DNA from: Dipteris shenzhenensis
Lineage: Eukaryota; Polypodiophyta; Polypodiopsida; Gleicheniales
Strand: one strand, 5' to 3'
Assembly: GCA_047967505.1 (NCBI GenBank)
Contig: CM106541.1
Length of the DNA: 64,000 nucleotides
Shown here piece after piece: positions 43,915 to 56,404 of this stretch. Below the pieces are notes generated by a model. It did no database searches. It had not been told where the DNA came from and saw only the letters and a program-made list of their open reading frames with translations. The position numbers were made by a program, and so were the translations under genes. Each line of letters starts with the position of its first letter. Within the stretch, counting starts at the first letter, position 1.

Positions 43915-44683
43915 GAATGGACTTTAAGTCCAACGGAGGGGTTTGAGCCAAGTGAATTCTAGTTAGATTAACTAGCCTATATCCTCCTAGTTATTATAAT
44001 TGGGAAATTAACCTAGCTAGCTTTATTAACTACAATTAGTTACTAACTAAAGGTTAGTTAAACTAACCTAATTGTTAATAACTAACCTAGGTTTAGACTA
44101 ACGTAACCTACGTTAAACTAACATAACCTAGGTTAAATTAACCTAACTTAGGTTAAACTAACCTAGGGTTAGGTTTAGGTTAGTTTTTTTAATAAATAAC
44201 TTTGTGGGGGGGGGTATGTTGCGGCGGCGGGGGGGGTGGTTTTGCACAGCGGCGAGGGGGTAGTAGGGAGGGTAGAGGGAAGGGGAGGGTGGACGGGAGG
44301 GTGGAGGGGAGGGGGAGGGGGAGGGGGGGCGAAGGCTGAGGGCATGGGAGGAGGGGAGGGGGCTAAGGGCAGAGAGGGGAGGGGAGGTGGCTAAGGGCAG
44401 AGAGGGGAGGGGAGGTGGAGAGCGTGGACGCGGGGCAGAGGAGAGGGGGAGAGCATGGGCACAGGGCAGAGGGGAGGGGGAGCGCAGATAGGGGACGAGC
44501 GGGAGTGAAGGGGGAGCATAAAGAGGGGGTGGTTAGGAGCGGAGGGGAGTTGGTGGGGGTGGGAGAGCGTCGCCACGGGCCACCAAGCTGCCCTTTGCAG
44601 CAACAGAAGGGCTTAGGCCCTTGCTTTAGTACTAGGATTAGGTAGGTTAGGGGAGGAGCGGCCAGCGAGGGGGGGTAGAGAGA

Positions 44684-44740
<57 letters not shown>

Positions 44741-44741
44741 A

Positions 44742-44806
<65 letters not shown>

Positions 44807-44820
44807 AAGAGAGAGAAGGG

Positions 44821-44863
<43 letters not shown>

Positions 44864-44897
44864 GGGGAAAGAGAGAGAAAGAGAGAGAAGGGGGGGG

Positions 44898-44961
<64 letters not shown>

Positions 44962-45475
44962 GGTGGGGGTGGGGGGGGAAATGGGGGTGGTGAAGGGGGT
45001 GAGGTGGAGATGGAGGAGGGGGGGAAAGAGGGTGGTGGTGGAGGGGGAGATGGAGGGGGGGGGTTGGTGGTGGAGATGGACAGGGGTGGAGGGGAAGATG
45101 GAGGAGGGGGGTTGGGGGGGGAAAGAAAGGGTGGTGGTGGAGGGAGAGGGGGGGAACTCGGGGGGAAGGAAAAAGGAGTGGTGGAGATGGAGGTGGGGTG
45201 GGGGGGGAATGGAGGGAGGGAGGGGGGATGTGGGTGGTGGAGATGGAGGGGATGGTGGAAGGTGAGATGGACGAAGGGGAGGAGATGTGGGTGGTGGAGA
45301 TGGAGGGGAGGGTGGGGGCAGAATGGAGGGAGGGAGGGGGGATGTGGGTGTTGGAGATGGAGGGGAGGGTGGAGGGGGAGATGGAGGAGGGGGAGGGGAT
45401 GTGGGTGGTGGAGATGGAGGGGAGGGTGGAGGGGGAGATGGAGGAGGGGGAGGGGGAAAAAATAAAAAACTCGAC
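43915..45475. repeat. GY-B copy 3 leader repeats
   Basis: TTAGG-like tract (43915-44190), then a G-rich block (44200-44650), (GA)n (44680-44950) and GGAGATGGAGGGGGAGG-type units (44960-45460). The order is as in copy 1, the lengths differ. Confidence 0.9.
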
Positions 45476-46170
45476 GGACGAAAAACTTGACAGAAAACAG
45501 AAAACCTTGATGGAAATCCAAAGGGAGGAAGAGATGGTCACCTGAACGCTCTCCAAGTCTTTATGGATGTAATGTGATTATTGAGGACCAATGGACGGTG
45601 GGTGGATGGCTAGCTTATTGCTGCGAGATGGGCTCGAAGTAACTTACCATGTGAGGATGGGAGTAGGGCGGTGGTCGATGGAGAGGGAGGAGTCTCTTAT
45701 GTAGGGCTCATAATGGGGAAGAGCATGGAGGCAAGATGTGAAAGAAAAAGTATGAGAGGGATGGGTGCTCTTTTATAGGGAAGGAGGGGGAGCTCTGGAT
45801 TTAGTCAAACACATGTGCACCTTTGAATTTGTCCAAGTTTGACTAGGAACGTGGTTTTAATTTTTCTTTTAGGTTATGGCATTTAGAATCTTTAATCATC
45901 GATTGCCCATAACTTTTGGTGGTTGTGTCGGAATGTGCTTTCGTAAAAAGGAGAAATGTTCACAATTTCAAGCTCTACACTCTCACAACCATCACATGGT
46001 CTGATTTACTCCTTAAGGTGCTGTTTTTCTAGAAAACATGCATTTTCCTAAACCGATAATGAAACTTGAGTGATATGTTCATGAAAGTTTGAAGTAGTTT
46101 GTTTTTTACACATACCTGCGTATGTTTACTCATTACTTGAGATGCTAGTCTCCCCAACAATGGCACTAAA

Positions 46171-46465
46171 TGTTGGCTCTCGGCCACGGCTTCTATGGAA
46201 GAGCAAGGTATTCTCAGTATGTAGGGTTCCGAGGGTTTTTGTCACCTACAGATATATCGGGGTTGTCGTTTGTAGTATACGTGTAGCTTAGGACCTAGAG
46301 TCATATTCCGATGAGAGACATAGGCTTAAGTGTGGTAAGAAATCATAGTGCATACATGTGTAAAAGGAACGTGTATCATCATGGTTGAGGTAATGAAGGC
46401 TTTCGTCTTCACTGGGGTTGCAAGGTTTAGAAGGAGTTTAAAGGTTGGAAGGAGGTTCTAGGGTT
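46171..46465 (-). repeat. GY-B copy 3 5' LTR, truncated
   Basis: Left (LTR 3') end TGTTGGCTC. It shares TATATCGG, GTCGTTTGTAGTAT and AATGAAGGCTTTCG with the LTR at 34486-35556 in the same orientation. The U3 part is lost. Confidence 0.85.
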
Positions 46466-47240
46466 CCATTTTGCCCCTTTCTGCCCAACCACTTGGAGGG
46501 CTGAATTCTCCTCCTACTGGCGACCTCTTCTAGAGTCCTTCTGGCTGGAGAGACCCTTCATATAGGCGATCTCCCACGTCAAAGAAATTAGGGAATGGTG
46601 CCCTCAGACCCGCGCAATAGCTGCTTTCTTTCTTACGCCATTTCATGCAATACGACTTGTTGGAGTAACCATTTCAAAATTCCTCTGAGCCACGCTTGCA
46701 CAACAACATGAGCTAGCCCCTGTCCAAATTTGAAGTGAAATGGTCCACCAAGGAGGGACCAAACATGAAAAAACTAGTCAATAATCAAGCTCTTGGCTAT
46801 GGTGATGTGATGCGGCATTTTGACTTTCCTCTTCAGTGGCTCTTCTCTAGTATACTAGCTTTATTTCTACCTAAAAAGCCCTCTTTTATTTGTCTTGAAG
46901 AGTGAGATACAAGCCCTCCAAGATTAGGCCATTTTTTTGGACAGTTTTGACAGTGTTGTGAATTTGGTGCTACATTAGATGCTACTTTGGCATTTCTGAT
47001 ATTTTAAAGTGTTGAATAGCATCAGTACGATTGTGGCTACAACTTTCTTTTAGGTTTCTATACCTGGATTTGCTCGGAATACTTTCATTTAGCCACCTCT
47101 ATGAAGCATGCAAGTTGAAGTATCATTTCCACTATGATTTTTATTATGGAATTTGGTTACAAATATTTGTTACACCAAATGCTTATACTTTGAAGCTTTT
47201 CAGCTTTTTCTAGCCTTGGAAGAGAGTAGACACTGCCCAA
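46466..47240. other. Unassigned stretch
   Basis: A plus-strand reading around 46495-46700 is protein-like (EFSSYWRPLLESFWLERPF, FFLTPFHAIRLVGVT) but stops are frequent and no family is recognised. The remainder shows nothing. Confidence 0.35.
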
Positions 47241-47475
47241 TTCTTGGGTTAGCCCTCTCATGGTTTGCTTATGCAAAATATGTGGAAAGCCAAATCATGA
47301 AGCAATGTTTTGTTATGTTACAATGGAAGAGAATGCCAACATGGCTTCCTTGTTGCAGATTGTCAAGATAATGGTTGCCAAAAAGGAAGCAACTACAAAA
47401 CCAGAAACTACCAATTTACTTTCGATTGATGTGCTTCCACAAGATGAGGCCTCCTATGATGATTATGCTTTTTGA
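47240..47475 (+). pseudogene. Gag-like fragment with CCHC knuckle
   Basis: A 71-codon frame contains CKICGKPNHEAMFC, a canonical CX2CX4HX4C knuckle, followed by a Lys/Thr-rich tail (MVAKKEATTKPETTN) and a stop. A probable LTR starts 370 bp downstream. This suggests a small, deleted copia-type element. Confidence 0.5.
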
Positions 47476-47841
47476 ACCAGCTCCACATATGCTCCATATC
47501 TCTCTTTTATGTTGAGTCAAGGTACTCTGCCTAGATAGTCCTCCAAAATGAATGGAATAAACTATTGTGTTCTTTGTAAACACCTCTGGTCACCATATGA
47601 TGTAGGCCATGTGTATGTGTTTACCCTCATGATAGCTCCTGCAGACATTGTGTGCATGTACATGCAAGGGAGATAACCATTGGGGGGAGTCTTATGTATC
47701 CCTTTGTTACACCCTTGGGAACCCTTGCTAGCATGAGATCCTAGCCATAGATTTATCCTTGACCACCATGAGATGGCTTGAGACACTATGTGACTAGATG
47801 TATCCTTGACATAGCTTGAGGCATTCCCTTGAGGGGGGGTT

Positions 47842-48120
47842 TGTTGGGATATCTCAAGGTGTATGCCCCAGGCACACCTTAGGTTCTATGTGTGTGTTAA
47901 AGGCACAGTTAGGTGCCCATAAGCACTGTTAGGTGGTGGTAGATGCCACATAGGCTGATTGAGAGATTCTAGGAGCTAATTGAGGAGATGATTGTGGAGC
48001 TTAGTGGCTCATGTAGAGGTGCCTACATATGGATCTCACCCTTCTTCATTCTATAAGCATTCTCTTGTTTTGTGTTCAACTCCATGCTTTCCTTTCACTT
48101 CTCCAACATAAATAAGGGAA
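47842..48120 (+). repeat. Probable copia-type 3' LTR (end uncertain)
   Basis: TGTTGGGATATCTC follows a polypurine tract (GAGGGGGGG). The internal layout resembles the LTR at 22300-22636: GTGGCTCA, then CACATATGG.TCTCACC-like and similar blocks. The right end is lost in the adjacent CT-rich tract. Confidence 0.5.
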
Positions 48121-48300
48121 TGTATAATCTTCTTCCTCTTATTCTCTTCCTCCCTTTTTCTTCTCTTCTTTCTTTCTTCTATTTTCTTCTCTGCTCTTCT
48201 TATCTTGTTCTCTTCTCTTATTATCTTCTTCTCTTCTCTTCTCTTCTTCTTTCTCTTATTACTCTTATTCTCTTCTCTTTTTTCTTCTTCTCTCTCATAT
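48120..48300. repeat. CTT/CT-rich microsatellite
   Basis: Imperfect pyrimidine repeats such as TCTTCTCTTCTCTTCTTC with scattered ATT. Confidence 0.85.
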
Positions 48301-48559
48301 TACCCCTAGTCTGAATGCTCTACTTGTTACTTGTGTATATTTCTTTGTGTCTTTGTGTATTTGCAATTTATCATGTGGCCAGGAAGCTCTTCAAGAGGTC
48401 CGCCTGATCTTGGAGATGCATTCTTGCAGTAATTATATAACATTTTGGGGCACCTTCCCACTCCAAAGGAGTTATATACCTACATGACAAGCACCCAAAA
48501 CACCCCGCAAGAGTCGAGAGTATAGACTCCAAACCACCCCACACCCACACTTGGTCCAC

Positions 48560-49785
48560 CTGTGGTCACTCTTGTGGAGTCGAGACAACCCAATAGAAGG
48601 AAGAGCTGCAAACCTACTCTCCTGCAGTCAGGTTTCCCTTCAAGATTGCAGACCTACGTGCCTACTCCCATGCAGTATGGAGCCCCTTCCCCAGAGGCAA
48701 GTTCCCATTGCAGAAGCTCATCACAACGTAGCATCAGGCGTAGTAGCAGGGAGAGTTTCCATGCAAGATGCATGGCACATTGCTTTGGTGGTGTGGATGA
48801 TTAAGATGCAGACATGCTAGAGGGTGATGGTATGATATACTATGATATCACTGAGACATGCGACATCTTGCAGGATTCACTGGGAAAATAAGTCATGTCC
48901 TTCTTTCTCTCTGTTGTTCATAAGAACTACAAATATTGCTTTACAAAATTCAAAGAGTAGAAAGAAAGTTTGGCAACAATGGATACCATCAAGAGTTTAC
49001 CCAGGAGGTATCCCAATCTAGAACACCTTGAGTTCACTGACACATGGGCAAAGACAAAGATTGCCACTATCCTTGCCAATAAGAGGTCTTTTCTAAAGAG
49101 GCAAGCATTGGCCAAGATTGCCAAGATAGAGGGAGGACAACCGCCAAGGGGCCAGCCATACATTGCCCATAAGGGTGAGTGGAAGAAATCCCTGAAGCAA
49201 GGGAAAGATGACCCCTAGTCTTTAGTATGTCGAGGTGCGATGGATCCAGATGAAGCAGTATGGATCCTCACATTTTGGATCACAGGGTATTGCGTCAGGG
49301 AAGGCCTAATTTGTAAGTATTGATCTCAAATTATATTGTGTTTATGTGTTTATTAGGAGGTTGTTCCTTTGTTCTAACCCCTCTGCAAATTTTGTCATCT
49401 TACAACTTGATATCGTGGGCACATACCCTACTCCTATGTCGAGATAGCCTATCATAGTGGACATGATAGGCAAAGTACTTGGAGGAACTTCTAGGACAAG
49501 GGGTTGATTTTTGAGGAGCAGTATAGCCGGGCTACTAGAACGCCCATGCATGTATTTATAAGTACTTTAAAAATGTCAATGTTGTAAATTTGTCTTGATT
49601 TTTCATACATTGATACATGTTGTCCCTTGTTTACAGGCTCCTGTGGGTATTGAGGAGGAAGAAGACGAGGGTATTGAGGAGGAAGAAGGAGATGAAGAAG
49701 GCTTTGAGAGTGGCAAGTGCGGTGACGGGAGCAATCATACGAGAAAGCCTCTGTTTAGTCATAGAAGTAGTGCAATCTAGTATTC
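48560..49785 (+). pseudogene. Unrecognised degenerate gene with intron-like borders
   Basis: A plus frame with a few stops reads PTPMQYGAPSPEASSHCRSS, FHARCMAHCFGGVDD*DADM, YYDITETCDILQDSLGK, then an open 82-codon part (YPNLEHLEFTDTWAKTKIAT, LAKIAKIEGGQPPRGQP). It runs to CVREGLI, where GTAAGTATTG (49313) and TTATTAG (about 49350) look like splice sites. A second intron-like border ends in TTGTTTACAG (about 49636), before a Glu-rich end (EEEEDEGIEEEEGDEEG). No family is recognised. It could be a transposase or host gene relic. Confidence 0.35.
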
Positions 49786-49799
49786 TTTTTCGTATTTGA

Positions 49800-50500
49800 A
49801 GCCACAGATAGCTTGGTTTCGTATTAAATGCATATACAAACACTTTTTGGGCCATGAATCAATATACACTCCTGTTTTTTTTTTGGCATTCAATTTCCTT
49901 GTGCAATGTTTTATACATGAATGCTTTGTGACGTAAAATGTTTTGGAGTTGTAATGTTTTATTTGGAATTGTAATCATCGGCTTGTAATATATAACAAAT
50001 TACCAATAGCTGTAGATGTGCACGGAATCGTGCAAATTAAAATGTTTTGGCTGCAGGAATTCCATTTCATACTATAGAAATGGGATTCCTACAACCACAC
50101 AAATTTTATTTTTTTTAATTTTCTAGAGAGTGTCTATAAGTGTGTCTATATGCATGTCTCACTGTTTTTTAAATTTTCTTTAGAGAATTTATAAGCATGT
50201 CTATAATTAGCGCATTTATTAGCATGTCTATAAGTGTGTCGCACTATTATATAGATGCGCATTTAGATGCACGTCTGTGGACGTGCTAATAGATGCACCC
50301 GTCACTTTTCATTTTAAGTAAAAAAATGCATCTGCAAGCGCGCCTATGGTCCCTTTTCCTTTTTGTGATTACCGAACATTGTTGTACCTATAGCAATTGT
50401 GCCACCAATCATATTCATTGTTGCTGAAGGGGACCCCTCGCAACATCTCAAGTTGCAGCAAGTGTACCACCAACATCTCTCTCTAAGGTTGTATTATCTT
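49800..50500. other. AT-rich spacer
   Basis: No coding similarity. It contains a short hairpin GCACGTC-TGTG-GACGTGC (50269-50286) and repeated GTCTATAAG/GTGTGTC words, nothing larger. Confidence 0.5.
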
Positions 50501-50508
50501 GGACTACA

Positions 50509-53479
50509 ATGGTAGGAGCTCAAAGGAAAATTAATTTGGTTGCCACTGCTATTCAAAGAAAAAAAGCCGAAATAACTCCAACGCCACATGCACATCGTTC
50601 GAGTGAAACTGATCTTCAAGTAGGTGAGGAGTTGGATAGTGATGAAGAGGATGAAGATGAAGCAGATGATTCTTTACTAGCTGAATTTTCTATGGGCATG
50701 AAAACCTTACATCCTCCCAAAGACGCAGGATATATTTGGGGATTGTCTCAATACGTCGTGATCACACCAAATTGATAGTGCTTCCTTGTTCACTAATCAA
50801 GGAAATTTTGATGAGGAATTTGCACGCAAATTGTATAAAGATACGAGGGCCACTAAATTGCCATTTTCTAGAAATATCACTCTATGTCCCATGTCATTTA
50901 ATAGACATCAAGAAGATGATCCCCAATTGCTTGATGTCAAATTTCAAAAGACCGAAGACTTTCACAATGCCTTTGAATTCTTCAAAACTAGTGACCTTGT
51001 TCATGCATTTGATTTGTATGAGAGCAAATACGGGAGTGACCTATCAAAGAAATCAATGCTAGCAAAGAACACATTCTTGGAGAGATGCATGTTCGAGCCC
51101 ATTGATGGGAAACACTTTTGTGAGGCATGCATGAGTGCCCTAGTAGAGGGACGAGATGGAAACTTGCCACAGTCTGAGTACATGGAAAATTTTGCACATG
51201 TCATCACTTACATATGCCTATTTGAAGATGAATCTAAGTACATTCTTGAATCTGAAAGATTGAATTTGCCAGCTTTTATGAGAGGAAGAAAAGGTCACCT
51301 CTTTCTAAGATCCTAGTAAAGGCAAGGGAGTTATGGATCAGATATGGCGAGCCATAAAAACTAAAGGGCAAGAGACCTACATCTGAGTACATGGCAAAGA
51401 TTGGTCTCTTTTATCGATGCTTGAAGGGCATAGTAAATGATACACACAGCTAAGTGCCAATGATTTGAGGACGGTCGTTAATAGGTATAGGGACTATACT
51501 TGCATTGTGTTTCATGAGGAGTCAACCTTTCTATGCATCATGGATGTTTGTAAATCATATGAACCAAGGAAGTTATCCTATGAGGCATGAGAGCATACAG
51601 AGACTCAAAAGAAAGAAACAATAAAATAGATGTATGTCATTTGGTGGAAACCACTAAGGTTTGTTCCAAATACAATAACAAAGTAGATATGCCTGAAGAT
51701 GCTTAGTGGTGAATGCTTTTTTGAAAAAAAGAGCAAGCATGGCTACTTGGACGAAATGGTCACTGAAGTGGTTAAAAGTGAAGCTGCTCTCTCAACATTA
51801 CTGTTTTTTACAACTTCAAATGAGCAGTTAGCCGGCAAAATAGTAAATGTGTATCATGAAAAAACACTTGGCCTTGGTCAAATGCTTGACATGATGTGGG
51901 CTAGAAAGTGGTTGAGTACAATGGATAGTGACGGCACACCAACAAAGGATCTTATAGCAAAAATGCCAAAGGTCATACAGATAGACTTTGGAGAAATCAA
52001 GGAGAAGGTCTTGGAGCACACCTTGCAAAGTACAACAACTTGTTCTGCTTTTAGCTTCTCCTATGATATCTTGTTATCAAAGGAGGATAAAAATTCTATA
52101 CGCATCAATGGCATTGATACTGAGTGCTTCATGGCAATGATAGAACTGCTTGGGAGAAGCCATGTGTATTTTTCATGGATGAGTTATAGGACTTTGCACT
52201 CTATCAGGGATAGTTGATCTCATATAATTTATTCATAGAAGGTCCTTTGGGTGATAAGAAAAGATTAACTTTGGTCCTATTTGTGACAGAAGCACAAAGG
52301 TATCCCTTGTATGCAAGATTGACAACTGTCATTGGGTACCCTAGGTTCAAAAGTATATCATGGTATAGTTCAACGCCATGACTATACCGTCACAGACAAC
52401 ACCGCCATTCAAGTCTTGCATCCTTTCTTGATTTGTTTCTTATCAAGGGGTGGTGGTCCTGTATTTGAAATTCCTTTAAAGCTTCTAGAGATATTTTACA
52501 TTGAGGAAGAAACAACTAAACTAAATGCAGCAATGTAGGACTACCAAAAGACGAAGAATCCCAACCTAATAGAGGAGATGCTAAGAAACCGATTGAATGA
52601 TGGATGGATGGTAGCACTTTACCGAATGGGTTACACTGCACAAACATTGCTACAGACGGTTATTAATGTTAATGTCATTACTACACCCCATCAAGTGAAA
52701 TTATTTGATACATATTACAATTGCACTACCTTCTTTGTAGAAGAAAATGTTGAAGAAAATAGAGAAGATAGTGACTCAAAGACTGATACTTAGGATAAGA
52801 TGCTGATTCATAGGAGGTTGATAGCTCTACGTTCGATGAGGAGACGCCAAATGAAAGATGCTCAAAGTTGCGGGAGGATTGAAAATAAGAAATAAGAGTC
52901 AAGGAGGTTCCGCTTACCATATCTGATGTCCAAAGGATAGTCGTGATCCATGAACTATAAGAAAAAGGGAAGGCTATAGAAGTGGAAACTAGAGGCAAAT
53001 TAAAATCCATTAAGCCACCCAAAGTCTCATTAGAAGGTGGTTCAAGCAAACAAGTCTTACCTATATAAGGTAATGATGATCCAGAACCTGAAGAGTCGAC
53101 AACTCTAGTGGATCCTAGTAAGGAGGTGCATGAGGATCCTGATAAGGAAGAGACGGCAACTCCGACGGATCTTAGGAAGGAGGTGGAAGAGCCTGCAGCC
53201 CCATCGGATAATAGTAAGGAGGTGGAAGAGGATCCTAGTAAGGAGGTGCATGAGGATCATAATAAGGAAGAGCTGCAAGCTCCAGCAGATCCTAGGAAGG
53301 AGGTGGAAGAGCCTGCAGCCCCAACAGATATTATTAAGGAGGTGGAAGATCCTACATCTCCAGCAAATACTTGTAAGGAGATACATGAGGATCCTGATAA
53401 GGAAGAGCAGACTTCAGAGCATCCTATTGATCACGACCCTAGTAGTCAAGGTCCTCACATTGAAGAGCTTGGTACTTAA
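50509..53479 (+). pseudogene. Long unrecognised degenerate ORF with acidic repeat tail
   Basis: Protein-like text runs for about 3 kb over three frames. 50509-50775 has an acidic patch (DSDEEDEDEADD). 50786-51316 is open for 176 codons (LPFSRNITLCPMSFNRHQED, FFKTSDLVHAFDLYESKYG, FEPIDGKHFCEACMSALV). 51320-51690 has several stops. 51699-52217 is open for 172 codons (GYLDEMVTEVVKSEAALSTL, LGQMLDMMWARKWLSTMD). 52332-52793 follows (GGGPVFEIPLKLLEIFYIEE). 52890-53479 ends in repeats of KEVHEDPDKEE and RKEVEEPAAP. I recognise no domain. The size and repetitiveness suit a transposon-borne or fast-evolving gene; no terminal repeats were found. Confidence 0.5.
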
Positions 53480-55290
53480 GAACATGCTAGCCAAGAGACC
53501 ACTCCATTTTGATAGTCTTATGATGCAGTTATATGTTAAATGCCAGAGGAAGTATCATAAGAGACCACTCCATTGTACATAGCCTTGTTAATTATGATGG
53601 TCATTTTTGTTTCTACAATTATCTATTGAATGATGATGTTCTTTTTGTTAATTATGCAAAATTTTACTTATTACATGAGTATCATTTACTCATGATGTTT
53701 ATTTAATTATTTCACATTGTGCATTATTTGATGATATGAATGGGTGATGATGCGATTATTAGCAAATATTAAATGTGTGATGAAAAAAATATTTTTGTAA
53801 TCTTTCACTTCCAAGAATTGTTTCCCAATGCTCAAGTCACTAAAAGTAGAGCCTAGGGTGCCAACTCCATTTAGTAAGAAAACCTATCAAAATCTTGAGT
53901 ATGAGATGAAATTAACAATATGCCATGAGTACGAATTATTCAAATTAACATGTTTGTTTTCAATACTAAAAGAGCTTCAAATACGTATTTACACCTTGAA
54001 ATTTGGGCAACACATGAAAAATTAACATTAATTTGAAAGAAGATGGGTTTTCATATTTTAGTGTATTTTTTGTTTTACCCCCACCATCCAAAAGAACCCC
54101 CCCCTTGGGCCTCATATATTATGAAAAATATGTTCGAATCTTAAAATCTTGCATATTTTTTGAGGTATATACCAAGTTATATTTTGTGGGAGGGGGGGAT
54201 GAACTTTTCATATTTTTCCCTTGCATATTTGAAAATTTTAAGGAAATTTATGCATATTATATATGGACCTTGTCCCCCAATACCATAGATTTTGGATGAG
54301 GGTAGTAACATATTACATATTGATTTGACGTCCAAGGAAGTAGAGTATTCACTTCCAAGTATCGATTCCCAATGCTTCACTGACTTTATTCTAAACCTTT
54401 CACTTCACACTCACCCATCTTCATCTCCTCTGTGCGAATAAGGCTTGAGCGTTCACCTATTCTCTCATTCTCGCTCTATTTATTTTCTCCACTCCTCACC
54501 CTTCACACTGAGGAGAGAGACGAATTGAATTTGCAAAGGCAAGCAAAGAGGGAGGAAACTCTAAAGATAGGAGAGAGCGAAACACGTTTACGGAATATGA
54601 CAAAAGCATGACAATATATGGTAGACTTCTTAAGTAACCTTCATTATCGTAACACTCAGTATGGGCGATTTGATGCGGATGCTGAAGAAACAATAAGGAC
54701 CTCACAAAAAAATTATCAACAAACAATCTCTGAGTGCTTAAATTTATTCCTTCTTTATAATTATATTGAGGACACATACGTGGTCTCGGCTTGTGTGGCA
54801 TATCACATAAGGTAGGTTGCAAATTCTCATCAAGTGTGGCTCTAATGGCTCTATAAAGTTAAATCCATTGTTTATTAATTTGACTTTATACTTAAGGGTG
54901 TATTTCTACACCAAGATGGTGTATATGTATACAACCTTTCCAACATAATTGGTCAATCTATTAAGGTTCTTAAGGAATGATAGAAAGTAAAATGTTCATG
55001 GAAAGTTTTTGACCCTGTATCATAATTTGAGTAATCTTAAGAAATGATAGAAATACATAGTTAATCAAGCTTACAATTAGCATTACCAAACTATCCATCA
55101 CTAGCACAATATTCATAATAGTAAGTATTTTGATAATCTCATCAAGTAGTTGGCATTTTCACTAAACTTTGGTTTGTAAAGTTATCTTTAAAAACTGCAT
55201 TAGGAGTGTATTCCAGATTGTTGGACTTTTCTTTATTCCAATTTTGAAATTGGACTTTACACAAGTCCAAAATTTTTGAATAGTGAGTTA
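53480..55290. other. AT-rich spacer, no confident gene
   Basis: A 65-codon plus frame at 54618 (YGRFDADAEETIRTSQKNYQ) looks protein-like but is isolated. CACTTCCAAG.AT.G.TTCCCAATGCT occurs at about 53808 and 54351, a short dispersed repeat. Nothing else is recognised. Confidence 0.4.
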
Positions 55291-55299
55291 TCCTTTGAT

Positions 55300-56404
55300 C
55301 ATGGCTTCAATGACTCTTTAATAATGACTTTATATAGTTGTAAGTCCTCATTGTCTATGGAAGGCTTTCTCAAAATCTTCACCATGTCAACCAAATCTTT
55401 CCACACACGTACTCGAAGGGTTCGCACAAGAGGATCAGCTTCTAGATTGGTAGTGCAATCACATAACTCTTTCCAATAAGTCCAATGCATATTTCATCCA
55501 GTTTTTCCATGCTTTGACAAAAATCGGTGTGTCTTTGAGCCTCCCATGGACACTTTGTTTGGAAGATTTCCTAAGATAGTTGTGCTTCTTTGGATAGCTT
55601 TACATTCCCTTCATGTATACCCATACGCGAGAGAAGAGCTTTGACCCTTACTACATATGATGTTGCCCTCTCGTGCAGTTTCATGTTCCACACATACACA
55701 ATGTGCAAGCATGGAAACTTATCAAATGCGCGGCATCTCGGCATGCAATACACAAAAATGCACTCTTTGTCATGGGATATTTAAAATTGGATCCCAATTT
55801 GTATCAATTTCGTGTCTATTGGGTGCAGCATGTTGATCGCAGCTCATTACTCCATTGCTCCAACATGTCCATTTGTTTGCATCATCATTTATGATATCAT
55901 TCACCACATCTTTTTTTACTCTTTTTATTTGCCCTTTTCCTCAATGTTGTCCTGTGCTTCTGTTGTTACTCGCTCAAAGTTGTTGTACGTGCATACAAAA
56001 AAGGCACGGATATGTCACAATTGCACTCCATTCCATTCCAAACATACTTTTTAATGTTTTACGGTCTCCTTCCATGTGCCATTCAACTTTGAAGGATCCA
56101 AACCCTTCAACTTGAAGCAACTCCCCTTTTGTCTGGGCATCAATGACACTTGGAATTAGAGATCTATCAAAAACCCATTTCAAGAAGGAGTGTGTCTCTT
56201 TAGGAAGTTCAAATGCAGCAAGCTTCCAAATGTGCCTTTCCGATTGCACACTAAAATCTTCTGCAACTTCCTTATCTTTGGCATGTCTAAGGGCTTGAAA
56301 GTTGGGGGAAAAGCTGCTGTTGTCAAATTTGATTCATTTTTTGCTAGAGTAGAGGTAGAAAGAAGAACTCCTTTGAGAGAGCAGTTCTCACGTGATACTC
56401 TCAT
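55300..56404 (-). pseudogene. Unrecognised degenerate ORF (transposon-like)
   Basis: The minus strand gives, over several frames, a start inside segment D (MRVSRENCSLKGVLLS, 56404), then LAAFELPKETHSFLKWVFD and VEWHMEGDRKTLKSMFGME (55974-56249), MPRCRAFDKFPCLHIVYVWN and MKLHERATSYVVRVKALLSR (55571-55753), and TKCPWEAQRHTDF (about 55550). The protein-like composition is clear and stops are frequent. I cannot name the family. Its 5' end is carried by segment D, so D may be part of the same mobile unit. Confidence 0.4.

Larger units (their letters stand above)
40190..46465 (-). mobile_element. GY-B copy 3 (gag, protease, leader, partial 5' LTR)
   Basis: Minus orientation. The low end starts within the protease-RT spacer (equivalent to about 13668 of copy 1), so pol is absent. 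Protease, gag and zinc knuckles follow, then a leader (43600-46150), a degraded PBS (TAGTGCCATTGTTGGGGA on the minus strand, about 46150-46168) and the first 295 bp of an LTR starting TGTTGGCTC at 46171. LTR similarity stops near 46465. Confidence 0.9.

Noticed and set aside
44363-45556. A 397-codon Ser/Pro/Leu frame on the minus strand and Gly-rich frames on the plus strand
   Set aside because: Low-complexity leader of GY-B copy 3; the translation only mirrors the repeat.
50269-50286. Perfect hairpin GCACGTC-TGTG-GACGTGC
   Set aside because: Isolated, short, with no T-run or nearby gene; expected by chance at this scale.
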